Shown: positions 19,970 through 30,181, numbered from the stretch's first letter. The stretch is 64,000 nt of DNA from Gammaproteobacteria bacterium (GCA_009846005.1 VXYL01000054.1:89561-153560); one strand, 5' to 3'. The notes: generated from the sequence alone by a model not told the origin. Program-made: numbers and translations.

Positions 19970-22480
19970 ATGCCGGACCCGCGCAAAAGCGCCGAAGAGG
20001 AGTACGCCGAAAGGCGCGCGTTGGCGCGGGCGCTGCCGATCATGGGCGACGGCCCCGTACCCGGGGATCGGGACCTGACCGTGGCTGACGACCGCGACAA
20101 CCTGGTCTCGATCGTCAAGCTGTTCCTGCGCTCGTGGCCCTACATCAAGCCGCAGTTCTTCGGTCACTGGATCTCCACCACGGGCGACACCAGCGACGGT
20201 TACTCCTACACGTACCTGCCGTTCTTGGTGAGTGCATTGGCTGCGGGGGGATTTCTCTATTGCGACGTTTTTCCGGCCAACTCCGAACGTCACGTTCTCT
20301 ATCCACTGGCGGTCTACGCCTGCGTCGCGGGCCTTGGGGTGTGGAGTTGGATCATCGCTTTCAGCGCCAACTCCAGGTTGCGCGTTGCCGCCACGGTCGG
20401 GGCGCTCCTGCTCGCCGCCTACGGCAACGTGGTCGTTGCTCCGGCTGCCATGCCGGAGTTCGCCGCCAGCAAGTGGATCGCGTGGGTGACGGGTGCCTGC
20501 GCGCTCGGCTGGCTGGTGCAGTGTCGATACGCCAACGGGCGGCTCGACGTGCGCGTTCGCGCCTCGACGCACCTGGTGTACTACTTCTTCATGGTCTACC
20601 TGCACAAGCTGATCAATCTGGCGGTCGGTCTCGTGCTCGCCGATCTGCTGTTCCAGTCGATTCTGCAGGCGGACCCGGTGATCCCCCTGCTGGCGGACGC
20701 CCTCGGCCGGGGCGAGCTGGCGCGGGGCATCCTGGAGGGAACGCTATCCGGCGAGGAGCAGTTCTTCTTCCAGTGGGTCTACGTCGGGATCAGCGTGACG
20801 TTGATCGTGGCCTTGACGCCGCTGCGCATCATGATCGGCGGCGGCGAGTACTCGTGGATCATGTCCGGCACCGGGGCCGGCTGGTACAGGATCTGGATCC
20901 TGCAGCGCATCAACCAGGATCTGCGCACGGCGCTCATTGAACGTTGGCACACACTGTCGCTCAGCTACCACAGCGATCACCGCACCGGCGACTCGATCTT
21001 CCGCATCTACCAGGACAGCGCCCAGGTGACGTCCGTGATCGACACGCTGCTCGGCATCGCGATGCTCATCTTCAGCTACGCAACTGCGATCTTCCTCTTG
21101 TCGCTCCTAAGTCCCTGGATCGGACTCATCATGCTGAGTGTCGTGGTGCCGACGCTGGCCTGGGCGAAGTGGGCCATGCCGCGCATGCGCACGAAAGCGC
21201 TGGCGGCGAGGGCGGCGACTTCCGACGTGACGTCCCGACTGCAGGAGTCGTTCAGCGCCATCCGGCTGATCAAGGCCTACGGGGCCGAGGACCGCATCCA
21301 GAAGCGGCTCGAAGAAGACTCGGTGATCCTGTTCAACACCGCCTACCGGGTCCGCGTCCTTATGGCGCTGGTCGGCATCATCACGTTCAGCATCGTCGCG
21401 GGGGCCATGCTCGCCAGCGAATACCTGGTCGCACGGTGGGCCTACCTGGAGGTGCCGACGTTCTCCGTCGAACTGATCGCGTTCGTGGGCTTGAGTTTCG
21501 TGATCTGGAATCTCACGGCCCATCAGTGGTCGCGGGACGAATTCCAGGGCGCAGCCGCCGGCGTACGCTGGGGCATGCAGAAATGGATGGCCGCCCAGGA
21601 CATCGCCATGGGCCTGAAGCGTGTGTTCGATATCCTGGACCTTGAGCCTGATGTCGTGGATGCCGAGGACGCCGTCCCACTGACCCGTTTCCAGCGGGAA
21701 GTGCGGTTCGACAACGTGACCTTCGCCTACGAGCCGGACCGCCCGGTGCTCGACGGCGCCAGTTTCGCCGCCGAAAGCGGCACCATCACCGCCATCGTCG
21801 GTCCCACGGGTTCCGGCAAGAGCACGCTGATGGGGCTCCTGCTGCGCCTCTACGATCCCGAGGCCGGGGCGGTGTCCATCGACGGCATCGACCTGCGCGG
21901 CTACACGGTGGCTTCGCTGCGCGGCAACATCGCCATCGCCCTGCAGGAAAACGTCCTGTTCGCAATGTCGGTCCGCGACAACATCCGCTACGTCGCCCCG
22001 GACGCGGACGAGGAGGAGGTCCGCGAGGCCATCCGCATCGCCTGCATGGAGGACTACGTGGACGCCCTGCCGGACGGTCTGGACACCGTCCTCGGCGACC
22101 GCGGCGGCCGCATCTCGACGGGCCAGCGCCAGCGACTGTCGATCGCCCGCGCCGTGGTGCGCAACACGCCCTTGCTGATCCTCGACGAACCCACGGCGGC
22201 GCTTGACGCGGCGACCGAGAACCGGGTCATGACGAATCTATCGGAGTGGGCCGCCGGCCGAACGGGCACCGGGGACGGGGCGGACAAGCGGGCCATCTTC
22301 CTCATCACCCACCGCATCTCCACGATTCGCCGTGCCGACAACATCCTCTATCTCGACGCCGGCCGCATCATCGAGAACGGCGACCACGACGCCTTGATGG
22401 CCCTCGAAGGCGGTCGCTACCGGGCCTTCGTCGAGGCGGAGTCGCATCTTTCCCGGGCGACGGAGGACGCAGGGTCGTGA
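19970..22480 (+). CDS. ABC transporter, fused permease/ATPase with extended hydrophobic N-terminus
   Basis: GPTGSGKST Walker A, RISTGQRQRLSIARA signature, LLILDEPTAALD Walker B. Confidence 0.92.
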   Translation: MPDPRKSAEEEYAERRALARALPIMGDGPVPGDRDLTVADDRDNLVSIVKLFLRSWPYIKPQFFGHWISTTGDTSDGYSYTYLPFLVSALAAGGFLYCDVFPANSERHVLYPLAVYACVAGLGVWSWIIAFSANSRLRVAATVGALLLAAYGNVVVAPAAMPEFAASKWIAWVTGACALGWLVQCRYANGRLDVRVRASTHLVYYFFMVYLHKLINLAVGLVLADLLFQSILQADPVIPLLADALGRGELARGILEGTLSGEEQFFFQWVYVGISVTLIVALTPLRIMIGGGEYSWIMSGTGAGWYRIWILQRINQDLRTALIERWHTLSLSYHSDHRTGDSIFRIYQDSAQVTSVIDTLLGIAMLIFSYATAIFLLSLLSPWIGLIMLSVVVPTLAWAKWAMPRMRTKALAARAATSDVTSRLQESFSAIRLIKAYGAEDRIQKRLEEDSVILFNTAYRVRVLMALVGIITFSIVAGAMLASEYLVARWAYLEVPTFSVELIAFVGLSFVIWNLTAHQWSRDEFQGAAAGVRWGMQKWMAAQDIAMGLKRVFDILDLEPDVVDAEDAVPLTRFQREVRFDNVTFAYEPDRPVLDGASFAAESGTITAIVGPTGSGKSTLMGLLLRLYDPEAGAVSIDGIDLRGYTVASLRGNIAIALQENVLFAMSVRDNIRYVAPDADEEEVREAIRIACMEDYVDALPDGLDTVLGDRGGRISTGQRQRLSIARAVVRNTPLLILDEPTAALDAATENRVMTNLSEWAAGRTGTGDGADKRAIFLITHRISTIRRADNILYLDAGRIIENGDHDALMALEGGRYRAFVEAESHLSRATEDAGS

Positions 22481-24504
22481 CGGACGTCGTAGCCCCCAAG
22501 TCTACGCTGCGCGACCGCGAGGCCGAACTCGACCGGCGCGCGAGCCTCATCGACACGGACACGGACTTGAGCTTCGGCGAGACGCTGGAGGTTGCGGCGC
22601 GCGGGATGTTCCTTGCCCGCCACTTCGCGGGCCGTTTCCTCCTCAAGCTCACGCTGATGTTCTTCGCCATCGCCGTGCCGTTGGTCATGCTCCCGTGGCC
22701 GATCAAGATGATCATCGATCACGTCGTGCTCGGCACACCCATCGAGGAAGCGACCGGCTATCCGCCCATCTGGCGCCCGTTCCTGGATGCGCTGGCCGGG
22801 TCCGGACCGCTCGAAGTGCTGCTGGCGGTCATGGCCGTTCTCGCGCTGTTCGTCCTCTTGATCGGTGGCTATTCCCAGGGCGACAACGCCCGGGACGAGA
22901 CGGAGGGGAACCTGGAGGAGGGCCACGACACGGCCACCAAGGTCGAGAACAGCCTGCACGGCGCGCACAGCTACGTCGGGGGGATCTACGGCTACATCGA
23001 CTTCAAGATCAACACGCGGCTCACGCAATCGGTGAACCACTACTTCCGGGCCCGGTTGTTCGAGCGGATCAAGGCCTTGCCGATGACGACCCTGGAGGAG
23101 CAGCGCATCGGCGACAGCGTCTACCGCGTCATGTACGACGCGCCGGCCATCAACCAGGGTTTCTACGGCACCTGGTATGCCATCGTCATGGCGATGGCCG
23201 TCATGTTCATGGCCATCGGCACCTTCATGAGCGCCTACCCCGACTCGCCGGGCTTCATCCTCCTCCTCGCCTGCGTGTTCCCGTGCATCTTTTTGCTCTC
23301 CGTGGGCTTCTCGCGCATGGCGCGACGACGCGCCCAGTCATCGCGAGCGGCGGGCGCTATTACCACCAGCACCATCGAGGAGGGCATGGACAACATCCTC
23401 GCGGTGCAGAGCCTGGGGGGCAACCGCAAGGAGAAGGAGCGGTTCGGCGACGATAGCGACGAGTCGTTCAAGCGCTACCGCGGCTATGTCTGGGTGGGCA
23501 TCACGGTGGGTCAGCTGGTCGAGATCGGCTACTACCTGATCGTCATGGGCTCTGTTGTGTACGCATCCACCCAAGTGATCAACGGCGTGATGTCGCCGGG
23601 TGACTACGGGGCGCTCCTGTTCTACTTCAAATGGATCCGGGGACCGGCTCGGAGCATGGGTCTGACGTGGGTGCACCTGCAGTACCACGCGGCGGGCATG
23701 CGGCGCGTGTTCGCCATCATCGACATGCCCGGCGAGGAGGATCTGGGCAGCAGGACGCTGCCTCGAATCGAGCGCGGCGTCGAGTTCCGCGACGTGGGCT
23801 TCGTCTATCCCGATGGTCGCCGGGCGCTTGCCGGAATCAACCTCGATGCGTCCATCGGCCAGATCCTCGCCATCGCGGGACCTACGGGTGCCGGGAAAAC
23901 AACGCTAGCGAGCCTCATCCCGCGCTACCGCATCGCTACCGAAGGCGAGGTGCTGATCGATGGCGTCAACGCCAACGACGCGACGCTCGAGAGCCTGCGC
24001 TCCCAGGTGACCTACGTGTTCCAGGAGACCCAGCTGTTCTCGGACTCCATCGCCGACAACATCCGTTTCGGCAAACCGGACGCCAGCGCGGAAGAGGTCG
24101 AACGCGTCGCGCGCATCGCCGGCGCCCACGACTTCATCGCCGCCTTGCCCGAAGGCTACGACACCCGGCTCGGCACCAGCATGAGCAAGCTCTCGGTCGG
24201 TCAGAAGCAACGCCTTGCGATCGCCCGGGGCCTATTGCGCGACTCGTGCATCCTGATCCTTGACGAACCGACCTCCGCTCTCGACCCGGAAACCGAGGAA
24301 TACCTCGTGCAGTCGCTAAAGGAGGCAGCCCGGGACCGGTTGGTGATCATCATCGCCCACCGCTTGTCCACCATCGCCTGCGCGGACAAGGTCGTGTTCC
24401 TCGAGGACGGTCGCCTGCGCGAGTCCGGCAGCCATGAAGAGCTGATGGCGTTGCCAGACGGTCACTACCGTCGTTTCGTCGAATTGCAGACCGTCGCGAC
24501 GTAG
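22477..24504 (+). CDS. ABC transporter, fused permease/ATPase (partner)
   Basis: GTG start overlapping previous stop (GTGA); GPTGAGKTT, KLSVGQKQRLAIARG, LILDEPTSALD. Confidence 0.92.
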   Translation: MTDVVAPKSTLRDREAELDRRASLIDTDTDLSFGETLEVAARGMFLARHFAGRFLLKLTLMFFAIAVPLVMLPWPIKMIIDHVVLGTPIEEATGYPPIWRPFLDALAGSGPLEVLLAVMAVLALFVLLIGGYSQGDNARDETEGNLEEGHDTATKVENSLHGAHSYVGGIYGYIDFKINTRLTQSVNHYFRARLFERIKALPMTTLEEQRIGDSVYRVMYDAPAINQGFYGTWYAIVMAMAVMFMAIGTFMSAYPDSPGFILLLACVFPCIFLLSVGFSRMARRRAQSSRAAGAITTSTIEEGMDNILAVQSLGGNRKEKERFGDDSDESFKRYRGYVWVGITVGQLVEIGYYLIVMGSVVYASTQVINGVMSPGDYGALLFYFKWIRGPARSMGLTWVHLQYHAAGMRRVFAIIDMPGEEDLGSRTLPRIERGVEFRDVGFVYPDGRRALAGINLDASIGQILAIAGPTGAGKTTLASLIPRYRIATEGEVLIDGVNANDATLESLRSQVTYVFQETQLFSDSIADNIRFGKPDASAEEVERVARIAGAHDFIAALPEGYDTRLGTSMSKLSVGQKQRLAIARGLLRDSCILILDEPTSALDPETEEYLVQSLKEAARDRLVIIIAHRLSTIACADKVVFLEDGRLRESGSHEELMALPDGHYRRFVELQTVAT

Positions 24505-24527
24505 CGGCGCTTCAGTAGAGGTTGATC

Positions 24528-25376
24528 ATGGATTTTCTGGGGGACCTGAACTTTGTCAATCCGGTCGGTCAGGCCGAGGGTAGCGACGGACAACGAAAGG
24601 CATTCGCCGCCGCGCGGCTTCGCAGACCGACCCTCATTCACGATGCGCGGGCTAGTGTGGGCTTGATGGAAGAACCCGTCGACTCCACCCGCCTGCTGGC
24701 GGACGGTGCGGGATTTCTGCTGGTCCATGCCCCGTCAGCGGTTGGCGACTGGACCGACATCAAGGAAGTGGCAGACGTCTACTACGAGGAAGCGCGGGCG
24801 CTGTTGGAGAAACTCCTTCCCTCGGCCGAGGTCACGCCGACCCGCAGCCACACCTACCGCAACGAGCGGATCAAGGAACACTATTGGGAGAACGGCGTTC
24901 AATACGGCCCGTGTGCGGCCGGGGTTCACAACGACTACGCCGACTTCGTCTCCGATGACGGCACGGTGGTCGAGAAGTTCACCGAGGTCCAAGGGATGCC
25001 CACGGACCGACGCGTGCTGGGCATCAACATCTGGCGTTCGGTGTCGCCGGAACCGCTGGCACGTTTCCCGCTGGCCGTGTGCGACCGCACCTCCATCGAT
25101 CGCGATGATCTCGAATACGATCTCAATCCCAACGCGAAGCCGCGACCGTTCAACGCGCACTACTGCAAGCCCAATGATGGCCAGCGTTGGAGCTACTACT
25201 CGGCCATGACCCGCGATGAGGCACTAGTGTTCACGACCTACGACTCGCATCCCGCGGATGGCGAGATCTTCTGCCCGACGCTCCATACGGCGGTGCCTAT
25301 GCCGGGATCGGAGGGTTTGCAGGAACGCCAAAGCGTCGAAGTTCGTTTCTTCCCGAACCTACCCCTGCCGGGGTGA
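24528..25376 (+). CDS. CmcJ/NvfI-family oxidoreductase-like protein
   Basis: GVHNDY, GINIWRS, FNAHYCKPNDGQRWSYYSAMTRDEALVFTTYDS, TLHTA, RQSVEVRFF. Confidence 0.75.
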   Translation: MDFLGDLNFVNPVGQAEGSDGQRKAFAAARLRRPTLIHDARASVGLMEEPVDSTRLLADGAGFLLVHAPSAVGDWTDIKEVADVYYEEARALLEKLLPSAEVTPTRSHTYRNERIKEHYWENGVQYGPCAAGVHNDYADFVSDDGTVVEKFTEVQGMPTDRRVLGINIWRSVSPEPLARFPLAVCDRTSIDRDDLEYDLNPNAKPRPFNAHYCKPNDGQRWSYYSAMTRDEALVFTTYDSHPADGEIFCPTLHTAVPMPGSEGLQERQSVEVRFFPNLPLPG

Positions 25377-25388
25377 TCGACAGCGAAC

Positions 25389-25413
25389 GTAGGGGACGGG
25401 CTTGTCCCGTCCC
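25389..25413 (+). repeat. REP-like hairpin, type A
   Basis: GTAG GGGACGGG CTTGT CCCGTCCC. Confidence 0.85.
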
Positions 25414-25435
25414 GCACCGACCACCCCAACCGCGC

Positions 25436-25460
25436 GGGCGACCACAAGGGTCGCCCCTAC
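25436..25460 (-). repeat. REP-like hairpin, type B
   Basis: Inverted partner of 25389-25413. Confidence 0.85.
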
Positions 25461-25510
25461 GAAACGTGGCACTCCGTTCCCGCCGAACCGCCGGTGTTGG
25501 GCGAAGCACC

Positions 25511-25535
25511 GTAGGGGACGGGCTTGTCCCGTCCC
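25511..25535 (+). repeat. REP-like hairpin, type A, followed by CGCGCCC-GTT-GGGCGTG hairpin (25538-25554)
   Basis: Sequence read directly. Confidence 0.85.
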
Positions 25536-25587
25536 GTCGCGCCCGTTGGGCGTGATGTGGCGGCCGCCACGGCATTTCTTCCAAGTC

Positions 25588-26703
25588 TCAATCCGCACGC
25601 CAGCGGGTGATCGCCTCATCGTCGAACTCCATTCCGAGACCCGGTCGGTCTGACAGCGGGATGCGACCGTCCTCGATCTTGAGGCGCGTCTCGGGTGTCA
25701 CCAGGCGCTCGAAGTTGTAGATATCCTGCTCGAGCGCGAAGTACTCCACGGTGATGCTGTTGTGTGCCGCCGCCACGAGGTGGGCATGCACGTTCGCGTG
25801 CCAGTGCGGCGCCACCGGTAGATTGAACGATGCGGCCGTGTGGGCCACCTTCATCCATTCCGTAATCCCGCCGAGGACGCCGGCATCGGGTTGCAGGATG
25901 TCGGCCGCCTGCTGAGCGATAAGGTCGCGGAAATCCCAACGGGTCGCGTGGATCTCCCCCGTCGCCACCGGCATTTCAAGGGTGCGCGCGATCTCGGCGT
26001 GGCCGGCGATGTCATCGGGCGACAGCGGTTCCTCCAACCACCAGATGTCGCAGTCCTCGACCGCCCGTGCAAAGCGAATCGAATCGTGTGGCCAGCGCCA
26101 GGCGTTGTTGGCATCCAGCGCCAGGCGGCCCGTCGGGCCAATGGTCTCCCGTGCGGTGCGAACCCGCTCGACGTCGACGTCGAAGGCGGCACCGCCCACC
26201 TTGATCTTGAAGTCGGTGAAACCGAGCGGCTTGTACGAGAGGATTTCGTACCGGACGTTGTCGAGTGGGTCGCCGGGACGGTAGTAGCCCCCGGAGGCAT
26301 ATGCCGGCACCGAGTCGGTCCACCCGCCGAGAAGCTGATAGAGGGGCAGTCCGGCAACCTTGCCGAGCAGATCCCAGAGTGCGATATCGACTGCGGATAT
26401 GGCGCGCAGGGCGGCCCCCCGCCGCCCAGCCAACAGCACTTCCTGGTACATCGCGGCCCAATGACCGTCGATGAGTCTCGGATCCTGGCCCAGCAACGCC
26501 GGCCGGAACGCGTCCTGGACGAACTCGACGGTCGCCCGGCCGGCGACCGTTCCGGCGTAGGTGTACCCGATGCCGGTATGACCCGCGTCGGTGTCGACCC
26601 AGACGAGGATGTACTCCCGAGCCGCGAGTTGGCGCGTGGCGATGGCGGTGGGTTTCTCGACCGGCACACGGGCTACAACGGTACGAATGTCGGTAATGTT
26701 CAT
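25588..26703 (-). CDS. Mandelate racemase / muconate lactonizing enzyme family protein
   Basis: FKIKVG, LALDANNAW, WLEEPL, ATGE, QPDAGVLGGITEW motifs. Confidence 0.9.
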   Translation of the reverse strand: MNITDIRTVVARVPVEKPTAIATRQLAAREYILVWVDTDAGHTGIGYTYAGTVAGRATVEFVQDAFRPALLGQDPRLIDGHWAAMYQEVLLAGRRGAALRAISAVDIALWDLLGKVAGLPLYQLLGGWTDSVPAYASGGYYRPGDPLDNVRYEILSYKPLGFTDFKIKVGGAAFDVDVERVRTARETIGPTGRLALDANNAWRWPHDSIRFARAVEDCDIWWLEEPLSPDDIAGHAEIARTLEMPVATGEIHATRWDFRDLIAQQAADILQPDAGVLGGITEWMKVAHTAASFNLPVAPHWHANVHAHLVAAAHNSITVEYFALEQDIYNFERLVTPETRLKIEDGRIPLSDRPGLGMEFDDEAITRWRAD

Positions 26704-26743
26704 GTTGGCTCCTCGTCGGGCTGGGGCAGTTCGAATCGCCGTC

Positions 26744-26768
26744 GTAGGGGATGGGCTTGTCCCGTCCC
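26744..26768 (+). repeat. REP-like hairpin, type A with one G-T wobble, followed by CGCGCCC-TGC-GGGCGCG hairpin (26771-26787)
   Basis: GTAG GGGATGGG CTTGT CCCGTCCC. Confidence 0.8.
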
Positions 26769-26826
26769 GGCGCGCCCTGCGGGCGCGATCGAGAGTGCTG
26801 CTCTAGTGTCCCCGGATCGAACGGCG

Positions 26827-26851
26827 GTAGGGTACAGGCTTGCCTCGCCCC
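26827..26851 (+). repeat. Degenerate REP-like element
   Basis: GTAG GGTACAGG CTTGC CTCGCCCC; stem decayed. Confidence 0.45.
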
Positions 26852-26911
26852 GTTGCATTCGTGGTGCACACTAAACCGGCCATGTTTTCTCACTTATGAT
26901 AAAATTTCGAC

Positions 26912-27388
26912 GTGATCGGGCTCCAAATCAGACAACTGCGGAAGCGTCGCCGAATGACGCTGCAGCAACTCGCGGGCAAAGCTGGCACGAGCGCGTCGGC
27001 TCTGCATCGGTACGAAACCGGCTGGGACCGTTTCGAGGTGGCCACGCTGCGGCGCATTGCCATGGCGCTGGGGGCGCAACTGGAAGTCCGCTTGGTTGCC
27101 TTGGAATCGCCGACACACGAAAAGCCTAGCGCCGCATCGCTCGTCAACGTGCTGCAGCCGCTTTTCTGGGACAAGCGCCTCGTGGCCGATGATCTCGCGT
27201 CCCACCCCGTGTGGGTGCTGTCTCGCGTGCTGGCGTTCGGCAACGCGGACCAGGTGCATGCCGCCAGGGCGTACTTCGGCGATGGCGCGATCCGCGATGC
27301 GATCGACCGACGCGGCATGGATGCCCGGACGCGTCGGTATTGGAATCTCGTGTTGGACGGCGACAATGCATCCCCGGGTACTCAGTAG
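26912..27388 (+). CDS. XRE-family HTH protein with C-terminal DUF6922-like region, probable antitoxin
   Basis: LRKRRRMTLQQLAGKAGTSASALHRYETG HTH; LFWDKRLVADDLASHPVWVLSRVLAFG; GTG start. Confidence 0.75.
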   Translation: MIGLQIRQLRKRRRMTLQQLAGKAGTSASALHRYETGWDRFEVATLRRIAMALGAQLEVRLVALESPTHEKPSAASLVNVLQPLFWDKRLVADDLASHPVWVLSRVLAFGNADQVHAARAYFGDGAIRDAIDRRGMDARTRRYWNLVLDGDNASPGTQ

Positions 27389-27986
27389 GGCGGGTTGGTC
27401 AACCGTCCGGCAACTGGCTGCGGCGGGCATCACGGACGGCTGGACGCTCGCCGGCGGAACGGCGCTTGCCTTGCAGATCGGCCACCGCTACTCCGAGGAC
27501 CTGGACTTCTTCCGAACCGGATCCTTCGACGTGGGGCGCCTGCTGGCCCGAATTGCGGAGGTTGGCGAGGCACGCGTACTGAGCCGGACCGACGACACCT
27601 TGCATGTGCTGCTGGCGGGCTTGAGGATCAGTTTTTTCGAGGCAGAGGCACCGTTGCTGTTCCCGGGAAGCGAATACCGCGGGCTCTCCCTGGCGGACCC
27701 GCGGGACATCGCGGCGATGAAGGTCATTGCCATCGGTGGCCGAGGCAGCCGCAAGGACTTCATCGATCTCTATTGCCTGCTGAATGGCGGCATGAACCTG
27801 GCGGAGATCCTGTTACTCGTCGAGCAGCGTTTCGCGAACATCGACCACAACGCCTACCACCTGCAGAAGAGCCTGGTGTGGTTCGACGACGCCGAGGCGG
27901 AACCGATGCCGCACATGATCCGCGACATCGAATGGCCGTCGGTGCGGCGGGAAATCGAAGCTGCCGTCAAAGCCATGTCGGTGTGA
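27366..27986 (+). CDS. Nucleotidyltransferase AbiEii/AbiGii-type toxin
   Basis: WTLAGGTALALQIGHRYSEDLDFF nucleotidyltransferase motif; DIAAMKVIAIGGRGSRKDFIDLYCLL; overlaps the HTH gene. Confidence 0.85.
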   Translation: MHPRVLSRAGWSTVRQLAAAGITDGWTLAGGTALALQIGHRYSEDLDFFRTGSFDVGRLLARIAEVGEARVLSRTDDTLHVLLAGLRISFFEAEAPLLFPGSEYRGLSLADPRDIAAMKVIAIGGRGSRKDFIDLYCLLNGGMNLAEILLLVEQRFANIDHNAYHLQKSLVWFDDAEAEPMPHMIRDIEWPSVRREIEAAVKAMSV

Positions 27987-28022
27987 TCGTCGACCGCGGG
28001 CGACCGCAGGCGGAAGGAGCGG

Positions 28023-28871
28023 TTACGTGTACCCCGTGAGGCCAAGCAACTCTCGGATCTCCTCGTCGCCATCCGCGATTAGCTCGCGGGTCAGCCCGTC
28101 GTCAGGCGCCGGGCCGCCGTGGGGCGACTCCCGCAGCCAGCAAGGCGTGTAGGCCAGGATGAGCGCGCGACGCTTCCCCGCGCGTGGGGACAAAGCCCGG
28201 TGCCAGAGGTTCGAATGGATGATCACCATGCTGCCTGCCCGTAGGCGCAGCGTCTCTTCGCCGGGTACCGGTTCGTAGCACAGCGGAGGCGGCTCGCGGT
28301 CGAGCCAGTGGTGGGAACCGGGCACCAAAGAGAGGGCGCCGGTGTCATCGTTCAACTCGTCGAGATAGATCAGGCAGTCGATGGCGTGCGGTCGCGAGAA
28401 CCAAGGCGGCAGCGGGTTCGGGATCACCCGCAGATGTTGATGCCAAGGCGTGTCCTGAGGTTCCGCGCCGGGGAAGGATACCCGGGCCGACAAGCCGCGC
28501 AGTCGCACCAACGGACCCATCATGGCGCGTGCCACCGACAATGCTGGCGCCCAGGCGAGCAGGTCGTGGAACCGGGCGTCCTTGTCGAGCAGGTGGCGCA
28601 GGACGATGCCCCAGGAACGCGTGGGAAGTTCGTCGGGCCGGGCGTCCGGTGGTGGCCGGTGGGCAGGCCATTCCTTCTCCGTCAGCCGATCGAGTGCGCG
28701 GCGCAGCGACTCGAGCCGATCGCCGTTGATGGCGGCCTCACGGATGAGAAACCCGTCTCGACCGAGCGCCTCCAACTCGTCGGGCGTTGCGCAGACGGCC
28801 ACGTCGCGCTGCAGGGGTTTGCCGCCCATATGGTCCCTGAGCACGTGGTAGCTGATACGGTGAGTCGTCAT
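28023..28871 (-). CDS. Phytanoyl-CoA dioxygenase family protein
   Basis: WHQHLRVIPNPLP, DCLIYLDELNDDTGALSLVPGSH, IIHSNLWHRA motifs; start MTTHRIS. Confidence 0.85.
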   Translation of the reverse strand: MTTHRISYHVLRDHMGGKPLQRDVAVCATPDELEALGRDGFLIREAAINGDRLESLRRALDRLTEKEWPAHRPPPDARPDELPTRSWGIVLRHLLDKDARFHDLLAWAPALSVARAMMGPLVRLRGLSARVSFPGAEPQDTPWHQHLRVIPNPLPPWFSRPHAIDCLIYLDELNDDTGALSLVPGSHHWLDREPPPLCYEPVPGEETLRLRAGSMVIIHSNLWHRALSPRAGKRRALILAYTPCWLRESPHGGPAPDDGLTRELIADGDEEIRELLGLTGYT

Positions 28872-28957
28872 TGGGGCGCATCGTAGCACTCCGCTTTCGT
28901 GGTAACGGAGGCATGTGTCCGGCCAATGTTGCTGGCCCCCGTTGCAGACTTCATCTA

Positions 28958-29040
28958 CTCTCGGCGTCGAACTCACGCCGCTCGTCGGTATTGATGTTGT
29001 TAGCCATCTCATCGCGGCAAAATCGATCTCTCGGCGTCGA
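28958..29040. repeat. Direct repeat ctctcggcgtcga x2, start-to-start 70 bp
   Basis: 28958-28970 and 29028-29040, upstream of the 29077 gene. Confidence 0.7.
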
Positions 29041-29076
29041 GCGTGGGCGAACAAGCCTCGCGGGTAAGCGCAGATC

Positions 29077-30174
29077 ATGAGCCCCGTGGTCTTGGTCGGG
29101 GCCGGCAAGATCGGACAAACGATCTGCCACTTCCTGAACGAGTCCGGGAGCTACCGCGTCACCCTTGTGGATAGCGACCCGAAGCGATTGGACCACGCGC
29201 CCGACCATCCGGGGCTCGCCAAGCGGCGCATCGACGTCACCGACGTGGATGCACTGGCGCAGACGCTTGCCGACCACTTTGCGGTCATCAACGCCGGACC
29301 TTTCTTTCTCACCGAGGCCGTGGCCCGCGCCGCCGTCCGAAGCCGACTGCACTATCTCGATCTCACCGAGGACATCGCGAGTGCGCGCGCGGTTCGCGAA
29401 CTCGCCCGATGCGCCGACAAGGCCCTGATCCCGCAGTGTGGCCTCGCCCCGGGATTCGTCTCGGTCGTAGCGAACGACATCGCCGACCGTTTCGAGAGCC
29501 TCGATACCCTAAGCATGCGCGTCGGCGCGTTGCCGGAATATCCCACGAACTCGCTCAGCTACAACCTGACGTGGAGCACGGACGGGGTCATCAACGAGTA
29601 CTGCGAGCCGTGCAACGTGATCGTCAACGGCCAGGCCACCGAAGTGCAGCCGTTGGAGCACCTCGAGGAGTTTCACCTCGACGGGGTCGCCTACGAGTCC
29701 TTCAATACGTCGGGGGGGCTAGGAACCCTCGGCGACACGCTGCTCGGCAAGGTCAGGAATCTGAACTACCAGACCATCCGCTATCCCGGACACTGCGACA
29801 TCATGAAGGTTCTCCTGCACGACCTGCGCCTCGCCCACCGCCGGGAACTCTTGAAAGATGTCCTGGAGAACGCGGTGCCGACCACCGTGCAGGATGTCGT
29901 CCTGGTCTTCGTGACCGCCAGCGGCGCCAGAGACGGCTATTTCCTGCAGGAGTCCTACGCCAACAAGATATACAGTCGGACCGTCGGCGGCCGGCAATTG
30001 AGCGCCATTCAGATCACCACCGCCGCGAGCGTGTGCGCGACCCTGGATCTGCTTCGCGAGGGCAGGATTCCGGCGACCGGGGTTGTTCGCCAGGAGCAGA
30101 TTCGCCTCAAGGACTTTCTCGGCAACCGCTTCGGCAGGTATTTTCAGCAGGAAGCGCAGCGGAACCACACATGA
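29077..30174 (+). CDS. Saccharopine dehydrogenase family protein
   Basis: VVLVGAGKIGQTICHFL Rossmann motif, CGLAPGFVSVVAN, GALPEYPTNSLSYNLTWSTDGVINEY. Confidence 0.88.
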   Translation: MSPVVLVGAGKIGQTICHFLNESGSYRVTLVDSDPKRLDHAPDHPGLAKRRIDVTDVDALAQTLADHFAVINAGPFFLTEAVARAAVRSRLHYLDLTEDIASARAVRELARCADKALIPQCGLAPGFVSVVANDIADRFESLDTLSMRVGALPEYPTNSLSYNLTWSTDGVINEYCEPCNVIVNGQATEVQPLEHLEEFHLDGVAYESFNTSGGLGTLGDTLLGKVRNLNYQTIRYPGHCDIMKVLLHDLRLAHRRELLKDVLENAVPTTVQDVVLVFVTASGARDGYFLQESYANKIYSRTVGGRQLSAIQITTAASVCATLDLLREGRIPATGVVRQEQIRLKDFLGNRFGRYFQQEAQRNHT

Positions 30175-30181
30175 GCATGTC

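Noticed and set aside
25297-25653. Several small ORFs with GQARPLR / DKPVPY / GRACPVP peptides (also near 36900-37212 and 15750-15840)
   Set aside because: These are translations of the REP-like hairpins, not proteins.
27998-28010. gggcgaccgcagg after the AbiEii-type gene
   Set aside because: Half of a type B stem only; too short to call a REP element.
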